A stretch of DNA of 64,000 bases from RYN-230 sp963782185. GTDB lineage: Bacteria; Actinomycetota; Actinomycetes; Streptosporangiales; Streptosporangiaceae. Below the pieces are notes generated by a model. That model was not told where the DNA came from and did not search any database. It saw only the letters and a program-made list of their open reading frames with translations. Location: assembly GCA_963782185.1 (NCBI GenBank), contig CAWAJB010000019.1, forward strand, positions 310,001 through 374,000, given 5' to 3'. The translations under genes were made by a program, and so were the position numbers. Positions 41,917 through 51,999 of the stretch are shown here, one piece after another (position 1 is the stretch's first letter; each line of letters opens with the position of its first letter).

Positions 41917-42274
41917 GCAGTCCGCGATGGCGTCGCCAGCCGGGACCTATCCGGCGCCGGCGCATCCCTGTGGCCGACGCCGGCCTGCTGGTGGCGGCCC
42001 GGGCGGATACCCGGGCGCTGCGGCGCCAGTTCAAGATGGGCTCCAGTGCGGGCGCCTGCACCCTCCGGAGTGCCCGGGGCTGAGCGAGGCCAGGTTACGC
42101 GCATGTTACAGCGGTGTATCCGCGCGCCCCCTTGTGTTAACACGCAACGTTTCCGTGCTCCATGCTCGGACTTCGCAACGAATCTCGGTGTACTCGCAGG
42201 TCATGCGCAGTTCTCCCGCGTCTGGCAGAACGTACGCTTAGGGCCTGATCCCTGGCGCCCCGAGAGGAGGCTCG
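41917..42274. other. 358-bp intergenic region between cysS and ddaH/ctlX
   Basis: No intact gene is seen. A short frame (VADAGLLVAARADTRALRR) is weakly like the first strand and helix of a PIN-domain toxin, possibly a relic. The perfect 10-bp palindrome GTGTTAACAC is at 42134-42143. A GAGAGGAGG ribosome site for the next gene is at its end. Confidence 0.4.
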
Positions 42275-43123
42275 ATGACCGAGACGTACACCACCGCCCC
42301 GGCCGCAGCTCTGCCGTCCAGGCTGCCCCGGCCCCGGGCTTACCTGATGTGCCCGCCGGACCACTTCACGGTGCAGTACTCCATCAACCCCTGGATGGCC
42401 AGCGGGGAGCCCGTCGATACCGCACGGGCCATGCTCCAGTGGCAATTGCTGCGCGACACCTACCGCTCGCTTGGCCACTCGGTCCACCTCATCGACGCTC
42501 TTCCCGGCCTGCCGGACATGGTCTTCGCGGCCAACGGCGCCACGGTGATCGGTGGGGCCGTGCTGGGCGCCCGGTTCCGCCATCCCGAGCGCGCCGCCGA
42601 AGGCCCCGCTTACCTGGACTGGTTCCGCGGCCGCGGCTTCACGTCGGTGCACGAGCCGCGGCGCTTCAACGAGGGTGAGGGGGACATCGTCCATACGGGC
42701 CGGGTGATCCTGTCCGGCCACGGCTTCCGGTCCGAGCCTGACGTGCGGCACGACCTGGAGGAGCTGTTCGGGCTGCCGGTGATCAGCCTCCGCCTGGTGG
42801 ACCCGCGGTTCTACCACCTGGACACGGCGCTGTGCGTGCTCGACGCCGACACCGCCGCGTACTACCCCGCCGCGTTCGACGACGCCGGGCGGGCCGCGCT
42901 CGCCGCGTGCTTCGCCGAACTCGTCGAGGCCACCGACGAGGACGCCGGGGTGCTCGGGCTGAACGCGGTCAGCGACGGGCATCACGTCGTCCTGCCGGCC
43001 CAGGCGATGGCGCTGGCAGCCCAGCTCGCGGCGCGCGGGTTTGAGCCCGTACCGGTGGACATGTCGGAATTCCGCAAGGCCGGCGGCGGCCCGAAGTGCT
43101 GCACACTGGAACTGCGGCCATGA
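42275..43123 (+). CDS. ddaH: Amidinotransferase-fold hydrolase (DdaH/CtlX)
   Basis: A 282-residue guanidino-group-modifying enzyme. The N-terminal YLMCPPDHFTVQYSINPWM, the catalytic His in PRFYHLDTALC (about residue 181) and the catalytic Cys in KCCTLELRP near the end are all present. It is usually annotated dimethylargininase. The direct neighbour rocD (15 bp downstream) makes a citrulline- or arginine-to-ornithine hydrolase such as CtlX equally likely. AGAGGAGG precedes the ATG. Confidence 0.88.
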   Translation: MTETYTTAPAAALPSRLPRPRAYLMCPPDHFTVQYSINPWMASGEPVDTARAMLQWQLLRDTYRSLGHSVHLIDALPGLPDMVFAANGATVIGGAVLGARFRHPERAAEGPAYLDWFRGRGFTSVHEPRRFNEGEGDIVHTGRVILSGHGFRSEPDVRHDLEELFGLPVISLRLVDPRFYHLDTALCVLDADTAAYYPAAFDDAGRAALAACFAELVEATDEDAGVLGLNAVSDGHHVVLPAQAMALAAQLAARGFEPVPVDMSEFRKAGGGPKCCTLELRP

Positions 43124-43137
43124 GAGGGGGACACACC

Positions 43138-44337
<1,200 letters not shown>

Positions 44338-44347
44338 GCGGGGATAC

Positions 44348-44382
44348 GGGCAGGCCCGCCAGGAGGTACTGGCGGCCTGCCC
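44348..44382. terminator. Bidirectional terminator after rocD
   Basis: GGGCAGG-C-CCGCCAG (44348-44362) pairs with CTGGCGG-CCTGCCC (44369-44382) around GAGGTA, 14 bp with one bulge. It lies between the convergent rocD and flavin reductase genes. Confidence 0.8.
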
Positions 44383-44391
44383 GCTCCGGGG

Positions 44392-44886
44392 TCAGTCGCT
44401 GGTCAGCGTCCGGTACCGGCCGCTGTAGTGGATCAGCGGCCGGCCCGGTTGCGGCTCGCCGACCCCGATGACCTCCCCGACCACGATGGTGTGGTCGCCG
44501 CCGTCGTGCACGTCCGTGGTCCGGCACTCGAGCACGCCGAGCGCGTCCTCCAGCACCGGCGCCCCGGTCTGCGGGCCGGGATGGTGGGCGATCCCGGCCA
44601 GCTGGCCGTCCAGCGGGCGGCCCCGGGTCGCGAGCCAGCGGGCGATCTTCTCCGAGTCCTCGTCCAGCACGGACACGGCCCATACCCCGGCGGCCAGCAC
44701 AGCGTCGTGGAACCGCGCGATCTTCTCGGCGCAGAACAGCACCAGCGGCGGTTCCAGGGACACCGAGGCGAACGCGGTCACGGTCATCGCGTGGTCCACG
44801 CCGTCGTCGTGCGTGGTCACGACCATGATGCCGCTGGCGAACTGGCCGGCGACGCGCCGGAAGTCGGCGCCGTCGACTGCGGTCAT
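44392..44886 (-). CDS. Flavin reductase family protein
   Basis: A 164-residue flavin-reductase-like (split-barrel) protein: FRRVAGQFASGIMVVTT, MTVTAFASVSLEPPLVLFC, AVSVLDEDSEKIARWLATRG and GRPLIHYSGRYRTL. It supplies reduced FMN/FAD to partner monooxygenases; the partner is not in this window. The ATG at 44886 overlaps the stop of the DUF6113 gene (ATGA). Confidence 0.9.
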   Translation of the reverse strand: MTAVDGADFRRVAGQFASGIMVVTTHDDGVDHAMTVTAFASVSLEPPLVLFCAEKIARFHDAVLAAGVWAVSVLDEDSEKIARWLATRGRPLDGQLAGIAHHPGPQTGAPVLEDALGVLECRTTDVHDGGDHTIVVGEVIGVGEPQPGRPLIHYSGRYRTLTSD

Positions 44887-45338
44887 GAACTGATGCTCGG
44901 GCGGCGGGGCAGGGAGCTCCGGTCCAGGCCAGCCCGCGGCGGGCCGGTCCGGGGCCGCCGCACGAAGGCCACCACCACGCCCCCGGCCGCGCACAGCGAC
45001 CCGCCGTACAGGTACACCTCGCCCGGCGTCGTGCCGGTGATGATCACGCTCCCGCCGGAGGTGGGCAGGCTCAGCACCACGGACACGACGAACCAGCCCA
45101 GCGCCGGGGCGAGCGCCCCGGCCGCCGACCCCATGCCGGCCGCGCCGAGCACGCAGGTGGCCCCGATCGCGACGGCCAGCACCAGGGCGGCCAGCGGGAA
45201 AGACCCCACGGAACGGGAGAACTGGAAGCAGCCGACCAGTCCCTCCAGCGCGCCCAGCAGGAACAGCAACGCGTAGGCGCCGCCGGTAACGAATGCCTGG
45301 GTGTCCCGCGGCGCAGGCGGATTGGGCAAGCTGTCCAC
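44883..45338 (-). CDS. DUF6113-like membrane protein
   Basis: A 151-residue protein with four predicted transmembrane helices: AYALLFLLGALEGLVGCF, PLAALVLAVAIGATCVLGA, GALAPALGWFVVSVVL and a last one around YLYGGSLCAAGGVVVAFV. It matches small actinobacterial membrane proteins usually found beside mshB (DUF6113-like). The function is unknown. It overlaps the flavin reductase gene by 4 bp. Confidence 0.7.
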   Translation of the reverse strand: MDSLPNPPAPRDTQAFVTGGAYALLFLLGALEGLVGCFQFSRSVGSFPLAALVLAVAIGATCVLGAAGMGSAAGALAPALGWFVVSVVLSLPTSGGSVIITGTTPGEVYLYGGSLCAAGGVVVAFVRRPRTGPPRAGLDRSSLPRRPSISS

Positions 45339-45475
45339 GGATTGCAGGCTATACGCCAGCCCGCCCCCACCTCACGCCCGGCCCGCGCCACCCGGCCGAC
45401 ACGCTCCCGGGGAAGCGCCGTTTACCACCGGCCTCTTCTGCCCCTGACACCCCGCAAGCCACATCCAGGTCCTGA

Positions 45476-45521
45476 TGATCATGGGATCACTGTTGCCCTG
45501 GCAACAGTGATCCCATGATCA
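45476..45521. repeat. 22-bp perfect inverted repeat with 2-nt centre
   Basis: The arm at 45476-45497 (TGATCATGGGATCACTGTTG plus CC) is perfectly complementary to 45500-45521, with CT between. It stands alone in the 350-bp gap between mshB and the DUF6113 gene. It could terminate mshB transcription or be a dispersed REP/MITE-like palindrome; it is unusually AT-containing for this genome. Confidence 0.85.
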
Positions 45522-45606
45522 CGTACGCAGGGTGTCTGGCCGGGCAGCGCAGGCGCCACAGCAGCCACGCAGGCAGCAACAGCCTCGGCCGACCGGCCCG
45601 CTAGCC

Positions 45607-45676
45607 GGCCCGCCCGCCTGGCCGGGCCGGCCCGCCCGCCTGGCCGGGGCCGGCCTGCCCGCCCGCCTGGCCGGGG
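45607..45676. repeat. 20-25 bp GC-rich tandem repeat 3' of mshB
   Basis: Copies of GGCCCGCCCGCCTGGCCGGG begin at 45607 and 45629, with a longer variant at 45652. They lie between the mshB stop and the long palindrome. No gene is seen in 45339-45688. Confidence 0.75.
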
Positions 45677-45688
45677 CCGGGCCGCCCG

Positions 45689-46702
45689 CTAGGCGAGGCC
45701 GGCGAAGAGGTCGGTTTCGCGGCCCGAGGGCCCGGCCGGGCCCCGGGGGCCGGCCAGCAGGGTGTAGTACTCATGGCCCAGGATGCGCTGGCCAACCCAG
45801 TTGGACAGCGCGAAAAAGGGTTCCCTCACCGTGATCTGGGTGGCGTGCGCCCGCATCGCGGCCGTCTTGGCGCCGAGGTAGGCGGAGCCATCGATCTCGG
45901 TACTCACCTCGGCGTCCACCGCTCCGAACGGCACGGTGTCCGCGGCGGGCTCGGCGATGAAGCCGGCCGGCACGGCCTCACCGTCCCGGCTGAACAGGTC
46001 GGTCGCTGCGGCCAGCACCGAGCGCGGCATGGCCGTCGCGTAGAACTTGGCCACCGGCCACGGGGCCGCCGGCTCCCCGGGCCCGGACCCGGCACGCCCG
46101 GACCCAGCACGCCCGGACCCAGCACGCCCGGACCCAGCACGCCCGGACCCGGCACGCCCGGACCCGCCCGGCCCGGACCCGCCCGGCATCCGCAAGCCGG
46201 GGTCACCGGCCAACTGGAAGGCCCGCCAGGCCACCCGGTGCGCCTGGATGTGGTCGGGATGCCCGTAGAACCCGCGGTCGTCGTAGCTGACCATGACCCG
46301 GGGGCGCACCTCACGGATGATCGCCATCAGGTCCAGGACCGCCTCGCCGGTGTCCGCCTGCCAGAAACAGGCAGGGTCGTCGTTGCTGGGCAGGCCCATC
46401 ATGCCGGAGTCGCGCCAGCGGCCCGGGCCGCCGAGGAAGCGGTGATCGGTGACGCCGAGCGCGGCGCAGGCGGCCTCGAGTTCCCCGATCCGGTACTTGC
46501 CGAGCAGGTCACCGCGGCCGGCGGCCAGGTAGGCCAGGTCCGCCGGGATGATCTCGCCCAGCTCCCCCAGCGTGCAGGTGACCAGCGTCACCGGGACGCC
46601 CGCCGCCGCGTACCTGGCCATGGTGGCGCCGGTCTCGATCGATTCGTCGTCGGGGTGGGCGTGCACCAGCAGCAGCCCGCCCCCGGTCTCGGGGGTGCTC
46701 AC
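45689..46702 (-). CDS. mshB: Mycothiol biosynthesis deacetylase MshB
   Basis: A 337-residue LmbE-fold zinc deacetylase acting on GlcNAc-inositol in mycothiol synthesis. The metal motif is VHAHPDDESIETG (residues 13-25) and the second ligand is in YGHPDHIQAHR (about 147). FLGGPGRWRDSGMMG is characteristic of MshB. A repeat-encoded SGRAG linker occupies about residues 175-206, between the core and the conserved PVAKFYATAMPRS segment. It is divergent from the S9 peptidase gene. Confidence 0.93.
   Translation of the reverse strand: MSTPETGGGLLLVHAHPDDESIETGATMARYAAAGVPVTLVTCTLGELGEIIPADLAYLAAGRGDLLGKYRIGELEAACAALGVTDHRFLGGPGRWRDSGMMGLPSNDDPACFWQADTGEAVLDLMAIIREVRPRVMVSYDDRGFYGHPDHIQAHRVAWRAFQLAGDPGLRMPGGSGPGGSGRAGSGRAGSGRAGSGRAGSGRAGSGPGEPAAPWPVAKFYATAMPRSVLAAATDLFSRDGEAVPAGFIAEPAADTVPFGAVDAEVSTEIDGSAYLGAKTAAMRAHATQITVREPFFALSNWVGQRILGHEYYTLLAGPRGPAGPSGRETDLFAGLA
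46086..46175 (-). repeat. 15-bp tandem repeat in mshB (6 units)
   Basis: Units of GACCCAGCACGCCCG or close variants lie end to end at 46086, 46101, 46116, 46131, 46146 and 46161. They encode SGRAG-type pentapeptides on the minus strand and keep the frame. Confidence 0.95.
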
Positions 46703-46770
46703 AGGGAGCGAGATTAGCTGGCGGCCGCCTGTGGCCTGGCCCGGGCCGCGCCGGTGGCAGGATCGGGGCC

Positions 46771-49104
46771 ATGACCGAAAGTTTCCCGCGGCAGCAGGCC
46801 CGGACCAGGCGGTTCACTCTCGGCGTCCCGCGCTCGTTCAAGGTGGCGCCGGACGGCAGCCGCGTCGCGTTCCTGCGCAGCAAGGGCTCCGACCCGGTGA
46901 CCTGCCTGTGGCAGCTGCGCGTGGCCACCGGGCAGGAAGAACTCCTGGCCGACCCGTCCACGCTGGAGGCGGCGGGCGAGAACCTCACCCCGCAGGAGAA
47001 GGCACGCCGCGAGCGCGCCCGGGAGCAGGCCGGAGGGATCGTCGGGTTCGCGACGGACCGGGCGCTGACCGTCGCGGCCTTCACCCTGGCCGGCCGGGTG
47101 TACGTGACCGGCCTGGGATCCTCCGGCCAGCAGCGCGACGGTGACCGGCCGGACGGCCCCCGCCTGCTGGGCGCCCGTTCGCCCGCGCTGGATCCCCGGC
47201 CCGACCCGGCCGGCAAGGCGGTCGCGTATGTCCACGATGGCGCGCTGCACGTGACCGGGATCGACGCTGTCCCGGGGACGCAGGCCAGCCAGGACACCGT
47301 GCTGGCCGACCCGGCAGGTACGCGCGGCGTCTCCTACGGCCTGGCCGAGTTCATCGCGGCCGAGGAGATGGGCCGGATGCGCGGGTACTGGTGGGCGCCG
47401 GACGGGGCCAGCCTCCTGGTGGCCCGGGTGGACGAGAACCCGGTCCAGCGGTGGTACATCGCCGACCCGGCCAACCCGGAGCGGCCGCCCACCGCCGTCG
47501 CGTATCCCGCGGCCGGCACCCCCAACGCCGACGTCTCGCTGCTGCTGGCCGGCCTGGACGGAAGCCGGGTGGAGGTGGACACGGGCGGCGCCGCGTTTCC
47601 CTACCTGGTCACGGTGGCCTGGGAGGGCGGCTTCGACCCGCTGATCGTGGTGCAGAGCCGTGACCAGCGGGTCATGCGGCTGCTGGCCGCGGACCCGGCG
47701 ACCGGCGCCACGACCGTGCTTCGCGAGGACACTGACCCGCGGTGGGTGGACATCGTGCCCGGGGTGCCCGCCTGGACCGCCGACGGCCGGATCGCCTGGG
47801 CCGCCGGCTCCGGGGGGACCCGGCGGCTGCTGGTCGGCACGCCGGACGAGCTGGCTGAGGGGGCCGCCGCCGCGGTCACCCCGCCTGGCCTTCAGGTCCG
47901 CGAGATCCTCAGCGTGGACGGCGACGCGGTGCTGTTCACCGCGTCGGGGGCCGATCCCGCCGCGATCGGCCTGTGGCTCTACCGTCCCCGCGGCCTGGAG
48001 GAGACCGGGCCGGAGGAGACCGGGCCGGAGGAGACCGGCCTGGAGGAGACCGGCCTGGAGGAGACCGGGCCGGAGGAGACCGGCGGGCTGCGGGAGATCA
48101 GCCCGCCCGGGGGCGTGCACGCCGGCGCCCGGGCCGGGGGGACCACGGTGATGGTCAGCCGCACGATGACCGAGCCCGGGCCATCCGTCCGGGTGCTCAC
48201 GGATGTCCCGGCCAGCGACGCGGCCCAGATCACCGTGAGGGACGCGGCCCGGACCACGGTGAACGTCGCGGCCCGGATCGCCACGGCGGCCGAGACGCCG
48301 AACGTGCCGGCCCCGCGCCCGGACCGGTTCGCGGCCGGGGCCCGGGAAATCCCCAGCGCGCTGCTGCTCCCCTCCTGGCACGAGCCGGGCTCGGGCCCGC
48401 TGCCGGTGCTGCTCGACCCGTACGGCGGCCCGCACGCGCAGCGGGTGCTCGCCGCCCAGGGCGCGTTCCTGACCTCACAGTGGCTCGCCGAGCAGGGTTT
48501 CGCGGTGCTGGTCGCCGACGGCCGGGGCACCCCGGGCCGGGGCCCGGAGTGGGAGCGGGAGGTCTGGCACGACCTGGCGGGCCCGGTGCTCGAAGACCAG
48601 GTCGAGGCGCTGCAGGCGGCCGCCGCGCGCCACCCCGACCTGGACACCAGCCGGGTCGCGATCCGCGGCTGGTCGTTCGGCGGCTACCTGGCCGCCCTGG
48701 CCGTGCTGCGCCGCCCGGACGTGTTCCACGCGGCGGTGGCGGGCGCCCCGGTCACCGACTGGCAGCTGTACGACACCCACTACACCGAGCGCTACCTCGG
48801 CCTCCCCGGCGAGCAGCCGCAGGTGTATGAGCAGTCCTCGCTGCTGGCCGACGCCCCCCGGCTGACCCGCCCGGTGCTGTTCATCCACGGCCTGGCCGAC
48901 GACAATGTGGTGGTGGCGCACACGCTGCGGCTGTCCTCCGCACTGCTGGCCGCGGGACGGCCGCACCGCGTGCTGCCGCTGTCCGGGGTGACGCACATGA
49001 CCCCGCAAGAGGACGTGGCCGAGAACCTGCTGCTTCTCCAGGTGGATTTCCTGCGCGAAACCCTGGGGATGAGCGCCGGGCCGGCCCGCAGCAGGGCCGT
49101 GTAA
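46771..49104 (+). CDS. S9-family prolyl oligopeptidase (dipeptidyl peptidase IV-like)
   Basis: A 777-residue serine peptidase. An N-terminal beta-propeller of the DPPIV type (RMRGYWWAPDGASLLVARVD) precedes the alpha/beta-hydrolase domain. The catalytic Ser is in GWSFGGYLAAL (about residue 632), Asp in GLADDNVVVAHTL (about 710) and His in GVTHMTPQED (about 741). There is no signal peptide, so it is cytoplasmic. Residues 410-439 are a repeat-encoded EETGP insertion. It is divergent from mshB (68 bp apart). Confidence 0.92.
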   Translation: MTESFPRQQARTRRFTLGVPRSFKVAPDGSRVAFLRSKGSDPVTCLWQLRVATGQEELLADPSTLEAAGENLTPQEKARRERAREQAGGIVGFATDRALTVAAFTLAGRVYVTGLGSSGQQRDGDRPDGPRLLGARSPALDPRPDPAGKAVAYVHDGALHVTGIDAVPGTQASQDTVLADPAGTRGVSYGLAEFIAAEEMGRMRGYWWAPDGASLLVARVDENPVQRWYIADPANPERPPTAVAYPAAGTPNADVSLLLAGLDGSRVEVDTGGAAFPYLVTVAWEGGFDPLIVVQSRDQRVMRLLAADPATGATTVLREDTDPRWVDIVPGVPAWTADGRIAWAAGSGGTRRLLVGTPDELAEGAAAAVTPPGLQVREILSVDGDAVLFTASGADPAAIGLWLYRPRGLEETGPEETGPEETGLEETGLEETGPEETGGLREISPPGGVHAGARAGGTTVMVSRTMTEPGPSVRVLTDVPASDAAQITVRDAARTTVNVAARIATAAETPNVPAPRPDRFAAGAREIPSALLLPSWHEPGSGPLPVLLDPYGGPHAQRVLAAQGAFLTSQWLAEQGFAVLVADGRGTPGRGPEWEREVWHDLAGPVLEDQVEALQAAAARHPDLDTSRVAIRGWSFGGYLAALAVLRRPDVFHAAVAGAPVTDWQLYDTHYTERYLGLPGEQPQVYEQSSLLADAPRLTRPVLFIHGLADDNVVVAHTLRLSSALLAAGRPHRVLPLSGVTHMTPQEDVAENLLLLQVDFLRETLGMSAGPARSRAV
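47998..48087 (+). repeat. 15-bp tandem repeat in the S9 peptidase gene (6 units)
   Basis: GAGGAGACCGGGCCG and the variant GAGGAGACCGGCCTG are repeated six times in frame, encoding EETGP/EETGL. They lie in the propeller region, between strand-like segments. Confidence 0.95.
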
Positions 49105-49262
49105 AGGCACGGTGTAGTGAGAGTCACACGGAGCGAGCACCGTCACCTGGCCTAGTAATGATATGCATTTGAATACAGTTCCAGTGCAGGGCGCGGGCGG
49201 GTGCGGGGGCAGCCAGCAGACGCGGCAGCACCCCACTTAGCTCAAGGGCGGAGACGTCAGCG

Positions 49263-50069
49263 ATGACGCAGGTAAGTCAGGGCCCGGCCAGAACCAGGGC
49301 GCGGATACCGGAACGGACCCTACGCAAGGACAACTGGCGGCGTGCGCCGATCGTCACGGCGACGCTGCTGACCATCTGGGTCACGTACGCGACCGTGCAC
49401 GTGTTCATCGGCAAGTGGTACTTCGTCCCGCAGTACCACTACCTGACCCCCTTCTACTCGCCGTGTGTCAGCGGCGAATGCGTGCCGGGCTCGGCCACCC
49501 TGGGCACGTGGTTCCCGGCCCTGCCGCCCATCATCCCGTACGCGATCGTCTCGCTGCCGTTCGTGCTGGGGTTCCGGTTCACCTGTTACTACTACCGGCG
49601 CGCCTACTACCGGGCTTTCTGGCAGGCCCCCGCGGCCTGCGCGGTCCGCGAGCCGCACGCCACCTACAGCGGCGAGACGCGGTTCCCGCTCATCATGCAG
49701 AACCTGCACCGCTACTTCTTCTTCTTCGTGCTACTCGTCTCGATCCTGAACACCTACGACCTGTCGCAGGCGTTCCGGGGACCGGACGGCAACTTCGGCC
49801 TCGGCCTGGGCACCATCATCATGCTGGTCAACGTGGTCATGCTGTGGGCCTACACGCTGTCCTGCCATTCCTGCCGGCACATCACCGGCGGCAGGCTGAA
49901 GAACTTCTCCAAGCATCCGGCCAGGTACTGGGCCTGGACCCAGATCTCGAAGCTGAATGCCCGGCACATGCAGCTGGCCTGGATCACGCTGGGCACGCTG
50001 ATGCTGACCGACCTCTACATCTGGCTGCTGGCCGCCGGGGTGTTCAGCGACCCGCGGATCTTCAACTGA
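49263..50069 (+). CDS. sdhC: Succinate dehydrogenase membrane anchor subunit (Sdh1 type)
   Basis: A 268-residue protein with five to six transmembrane helices (TATLLTIWVTYATVHVFIG, IIPYAIVSLPFVLGFRF, FFFFVLLVSILNTY, GTIIMLVNVVMLWAYTLSC, LAWITLGTLMLTDLYIWLL). It resembles the single membrane subunit of actinobacterial Sdh1 (Rv0249c type) that passes electrons to menaquinone. SdhA follows after 7 bp. An AT-richer promoter-like stretch (GATATGCATTTGAATACAG) lies about 100 bp upstream. Confidence 0.82.
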   Translation: MTQVSQGPARTRARIPERTLRKDNWRRAPIVTATLLTIWVTYATVHVFIGKWYFVPQYHYLTPFYSPCVSGECVPGSATLGTWFPALPPIIPYAIVSLPFVLGFRFTCYYYRRAYYRAFWQAPAACAVREPHATYSGETRFPLIMQNLHRYFFFFVLLVSILNTYDLSQAFRGPDGNFGLGLGTIIMLVNVVMLWAYTLSCHSCRHITGGRLKNFSKHPARYWAWTQISKLNARHMQLAWITLGTLMLTDLYIWLLAAGVFSDPRIFN

Positions 50070-50076
50070 GGCAGGC

Positions 50077-51999
50077 ATGGCAATGACGGACATTGAACGG
50101 CTCCCCTACGACGTCGTGGTGATCGGGGCCGGCGGTTCAGGCCTGCGGGCGGCGATCGAGGCCCGCCAGGCGGGCAAGAAGACCGCGATCATCTCCAAGT
50201 CGCTGTTCGGCAAGGCGCACACGGTCATGGCCGAGGGCGGTGCCGCCGCGGCCATGGGCAACGTCAACTCCAAGGACAACTGGCAGGTCCACTTCCGCGA
50301 CACGATGCGCGGCGGCAAGTTCCTGAACAACTGGCGGATGGCCGAGCTGCACGCCAAGGAAGCCCCCGAGCGGGTCTGGGAGCTGGAGGCCTGGGGCGCG
50401 CTGTTCGACCGGACCAAGGATGGCAAGATCAGCCAGCGGAACTTCGGCGGGCACGAGTACCCGCGGCTGGCGCACGTGGGTGACCGGACCGGCCTGGAGA
50501 TGATCCGCACCCTGCAGCAGCGGGTGGTCGCGCTGCAGCAGCAGGACGCGGTGGAGCACGGCGATCCCGAGGCCATGATCAAGGTGTTCGCCGAGACCAC
50601 GATCACCCGGCTGCTCACCGATGCCGGGCGGATCGCGGGCGCATTCGGCTACGTCCGGGGCACCGGCCAGTTCGTGCTGTTCGAGACGCCGGCCGTGGTG
50701 CTGGCCACCGGCGGCATCGGCAAGTCCTACAAGGTGACCTCGAACTCCTGGGAGTACACCGGCGACGGGCACGCCCTGGCCCTGCTGGCCGGGGCCAGCC
50801 TGCTGAACATGGAGTTCGTGCAGCTGCACCCGACCGGCATGGTCTGGCCGCTCTCGGTCAAGGGCATCCTGGTCACCGAGTCGGTCCGCGGTGACGGCGG
50901 CGTCCTCCGCAACAGCGAGGGCAAGCGGTTCATGTTCAACTACGTGCCCGACGTGTTCCGGGCCCAGTACGCGGAGACCGAGGAAGAAGCCGACCGCTGG
51001 TACGACGACCCAGAGCACAACCGGCGGCCCCCGGAGCTGCTGCCCCGCGACGAGGTGGCCCGCTCGATCAACTCCGAGGTCAAGGCGGGCCGCGGCACCG
51101 AGCACGGCGGGGTATACCTGGACATCGCCTCCCGTCGGCCGGCCGAGGAGATCCTGCGCCGGCTGCCGTCCATGTACCACCAGTTCAAGGAGCTGGCCGA
51201 CGTGGACATCACCAAGGAGCCGATGGAGATCGGGCCCACCGCCCACTACATGATGGGCGGCGTCGAGGTGAACCCGGACACCCAGGCGGCCAGCGTGCCC
51301 GGCCTGTACGCGGCGGGCGAGGTGTCCGGCGGTATGCACGGCTCCAACCGGCTGGGCGGCAACTCCCTCTCGGACCTGCTGGTGTTCGGCCGGCGGGCCG
51401 GGCAGGCCGCCGCGGATCACGTGGATGCGGTCAGCGGAGCCCGGCCGGAAGTCAGCCAGGCCGCGATAGACGCGGCGGTGGCCGAGGCGCTGGCCCCGCT
51501 GGAGCGGGCCGGCGGCGAGAACCCCTACGAGGTGCACGCGGCCCTGCAGCAGCTGATGACCGAGCAGGTCGGGCTCATCAGGAACGAGGGTGAGCTGCAG
51601 AGCGCCCTGGCTGAGCTGGAGAAGCTCCGGGCCCGCGTGGCCGATGTCAGCGTGGAAGGCGGCCGGGCCTACAACCCGGGCTGGCACCTGGCCCAGGACC
51701 TGCGCAACATGATGCTGGTCTCGGACTGCGTGGCTCAGTCCGCGCTGGAGCGCCAGGAGTCGCGGGGCGGGCACACCCGCGACGACTACCCGGTGATGTC
51801 GCCGACCTGGCGGCAGGTCAACCTGGTCTGCACGCTCCGCGGCAGCGACCAGGTGGCCCTGGCCCGGCAGCCGATGATCCCGATGCGCGAGGACTTGCTC
51901 GGTCTGTTTGAGGTAAGCGAATTGAAGAAGTATCTGACCGAGGGTGAGCTTGTCGGCGTGTCAGCCGACTCGGCCACCGCGCCGGAGGAGACGCGCTGA
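50077..51999 (+). CDS. sdhA: Succinate dehydrogenase/fumarate reductase flavoprotein
   Basis: A 640-residue FAD-bearing catalytic subunit that oxidises succinate. The FAD motif is VVIGAGGSGLRAAIEA and the covalent-FAD region HTVMAEGGAAAAMGNV (about 48-63). Catalytic segments are FVQLHPTGM, HYMMGGVEVNPD and GGNSLSDLLVFGRRAG. Its stop overlaps the sdhB ATG (ATGA-type). It is the Sdh1-type partner of the subunits on either side. Confidence 0.95.
   Translation: MAMTDIERLPYDVVVIGAGGSGLRAAIEARQAGKKTAIISKSLFGKAHTVMAEGGAAAAMGNVNSKDNWQVHFRDTMRGGKFLNNWRMAELHAKEAPERVWELEAWGALFDRTKDGKISQRNFGGHEYPRLAHVGDRTGLEMIRTLQQRVVALQQQDAVEHGDPEAMIKVFAETTITRLLTDAGRIAGAFGYVRGTGQFVLFETPAVVLATGGIGKSYKVTSNSWEYTGDGHALALLAGASLLNMEFVQLHPTGMVWPLSVKGILVTESVRGDGGVLRNSEGKRFMFNYVPDVFRAQYAETEEEADRWYDDPEHNRRPPELLPRDEVARSINSEVKAGRGTEHGGVYLDIASRRPAEEILRRLPSMYHQFKELADVDITKEPMEIGPTAHYMMGGVEVNPDTQAASVPGLYAAGEVSGGMHGSNRLGGNSLSDLLVFGRRAGQAAADHVDAVSGARPEVSQAAIDAAVAEALAPLERAGGENPYEVHAALQQLMTEQVGLIRNEGELQSALAELEKLRARVADVSVEGGRAYNPGWHLAQDLRNMMLVSDCVAQSALERQESRGGHTRDDYPVMSPTWRQVNLVCTLRGSDQVALARQPMIPMREDLLGLFEVSELKKYLTEGELVGVSADSATAPEETR

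Noticed and set aside
41972..42080. PIN-domain toxin gene
   Set aside because: Only about 20 residues are suggestive and no start, stop context or antitoxin is found, so it is mentioned only in the intergenic note.
50137..51774. 545-codon minus-strand open frame opposite sdhA
   Set aside because: Antisense shadow of sdhA; His/Gly/Arg-rich without domains.
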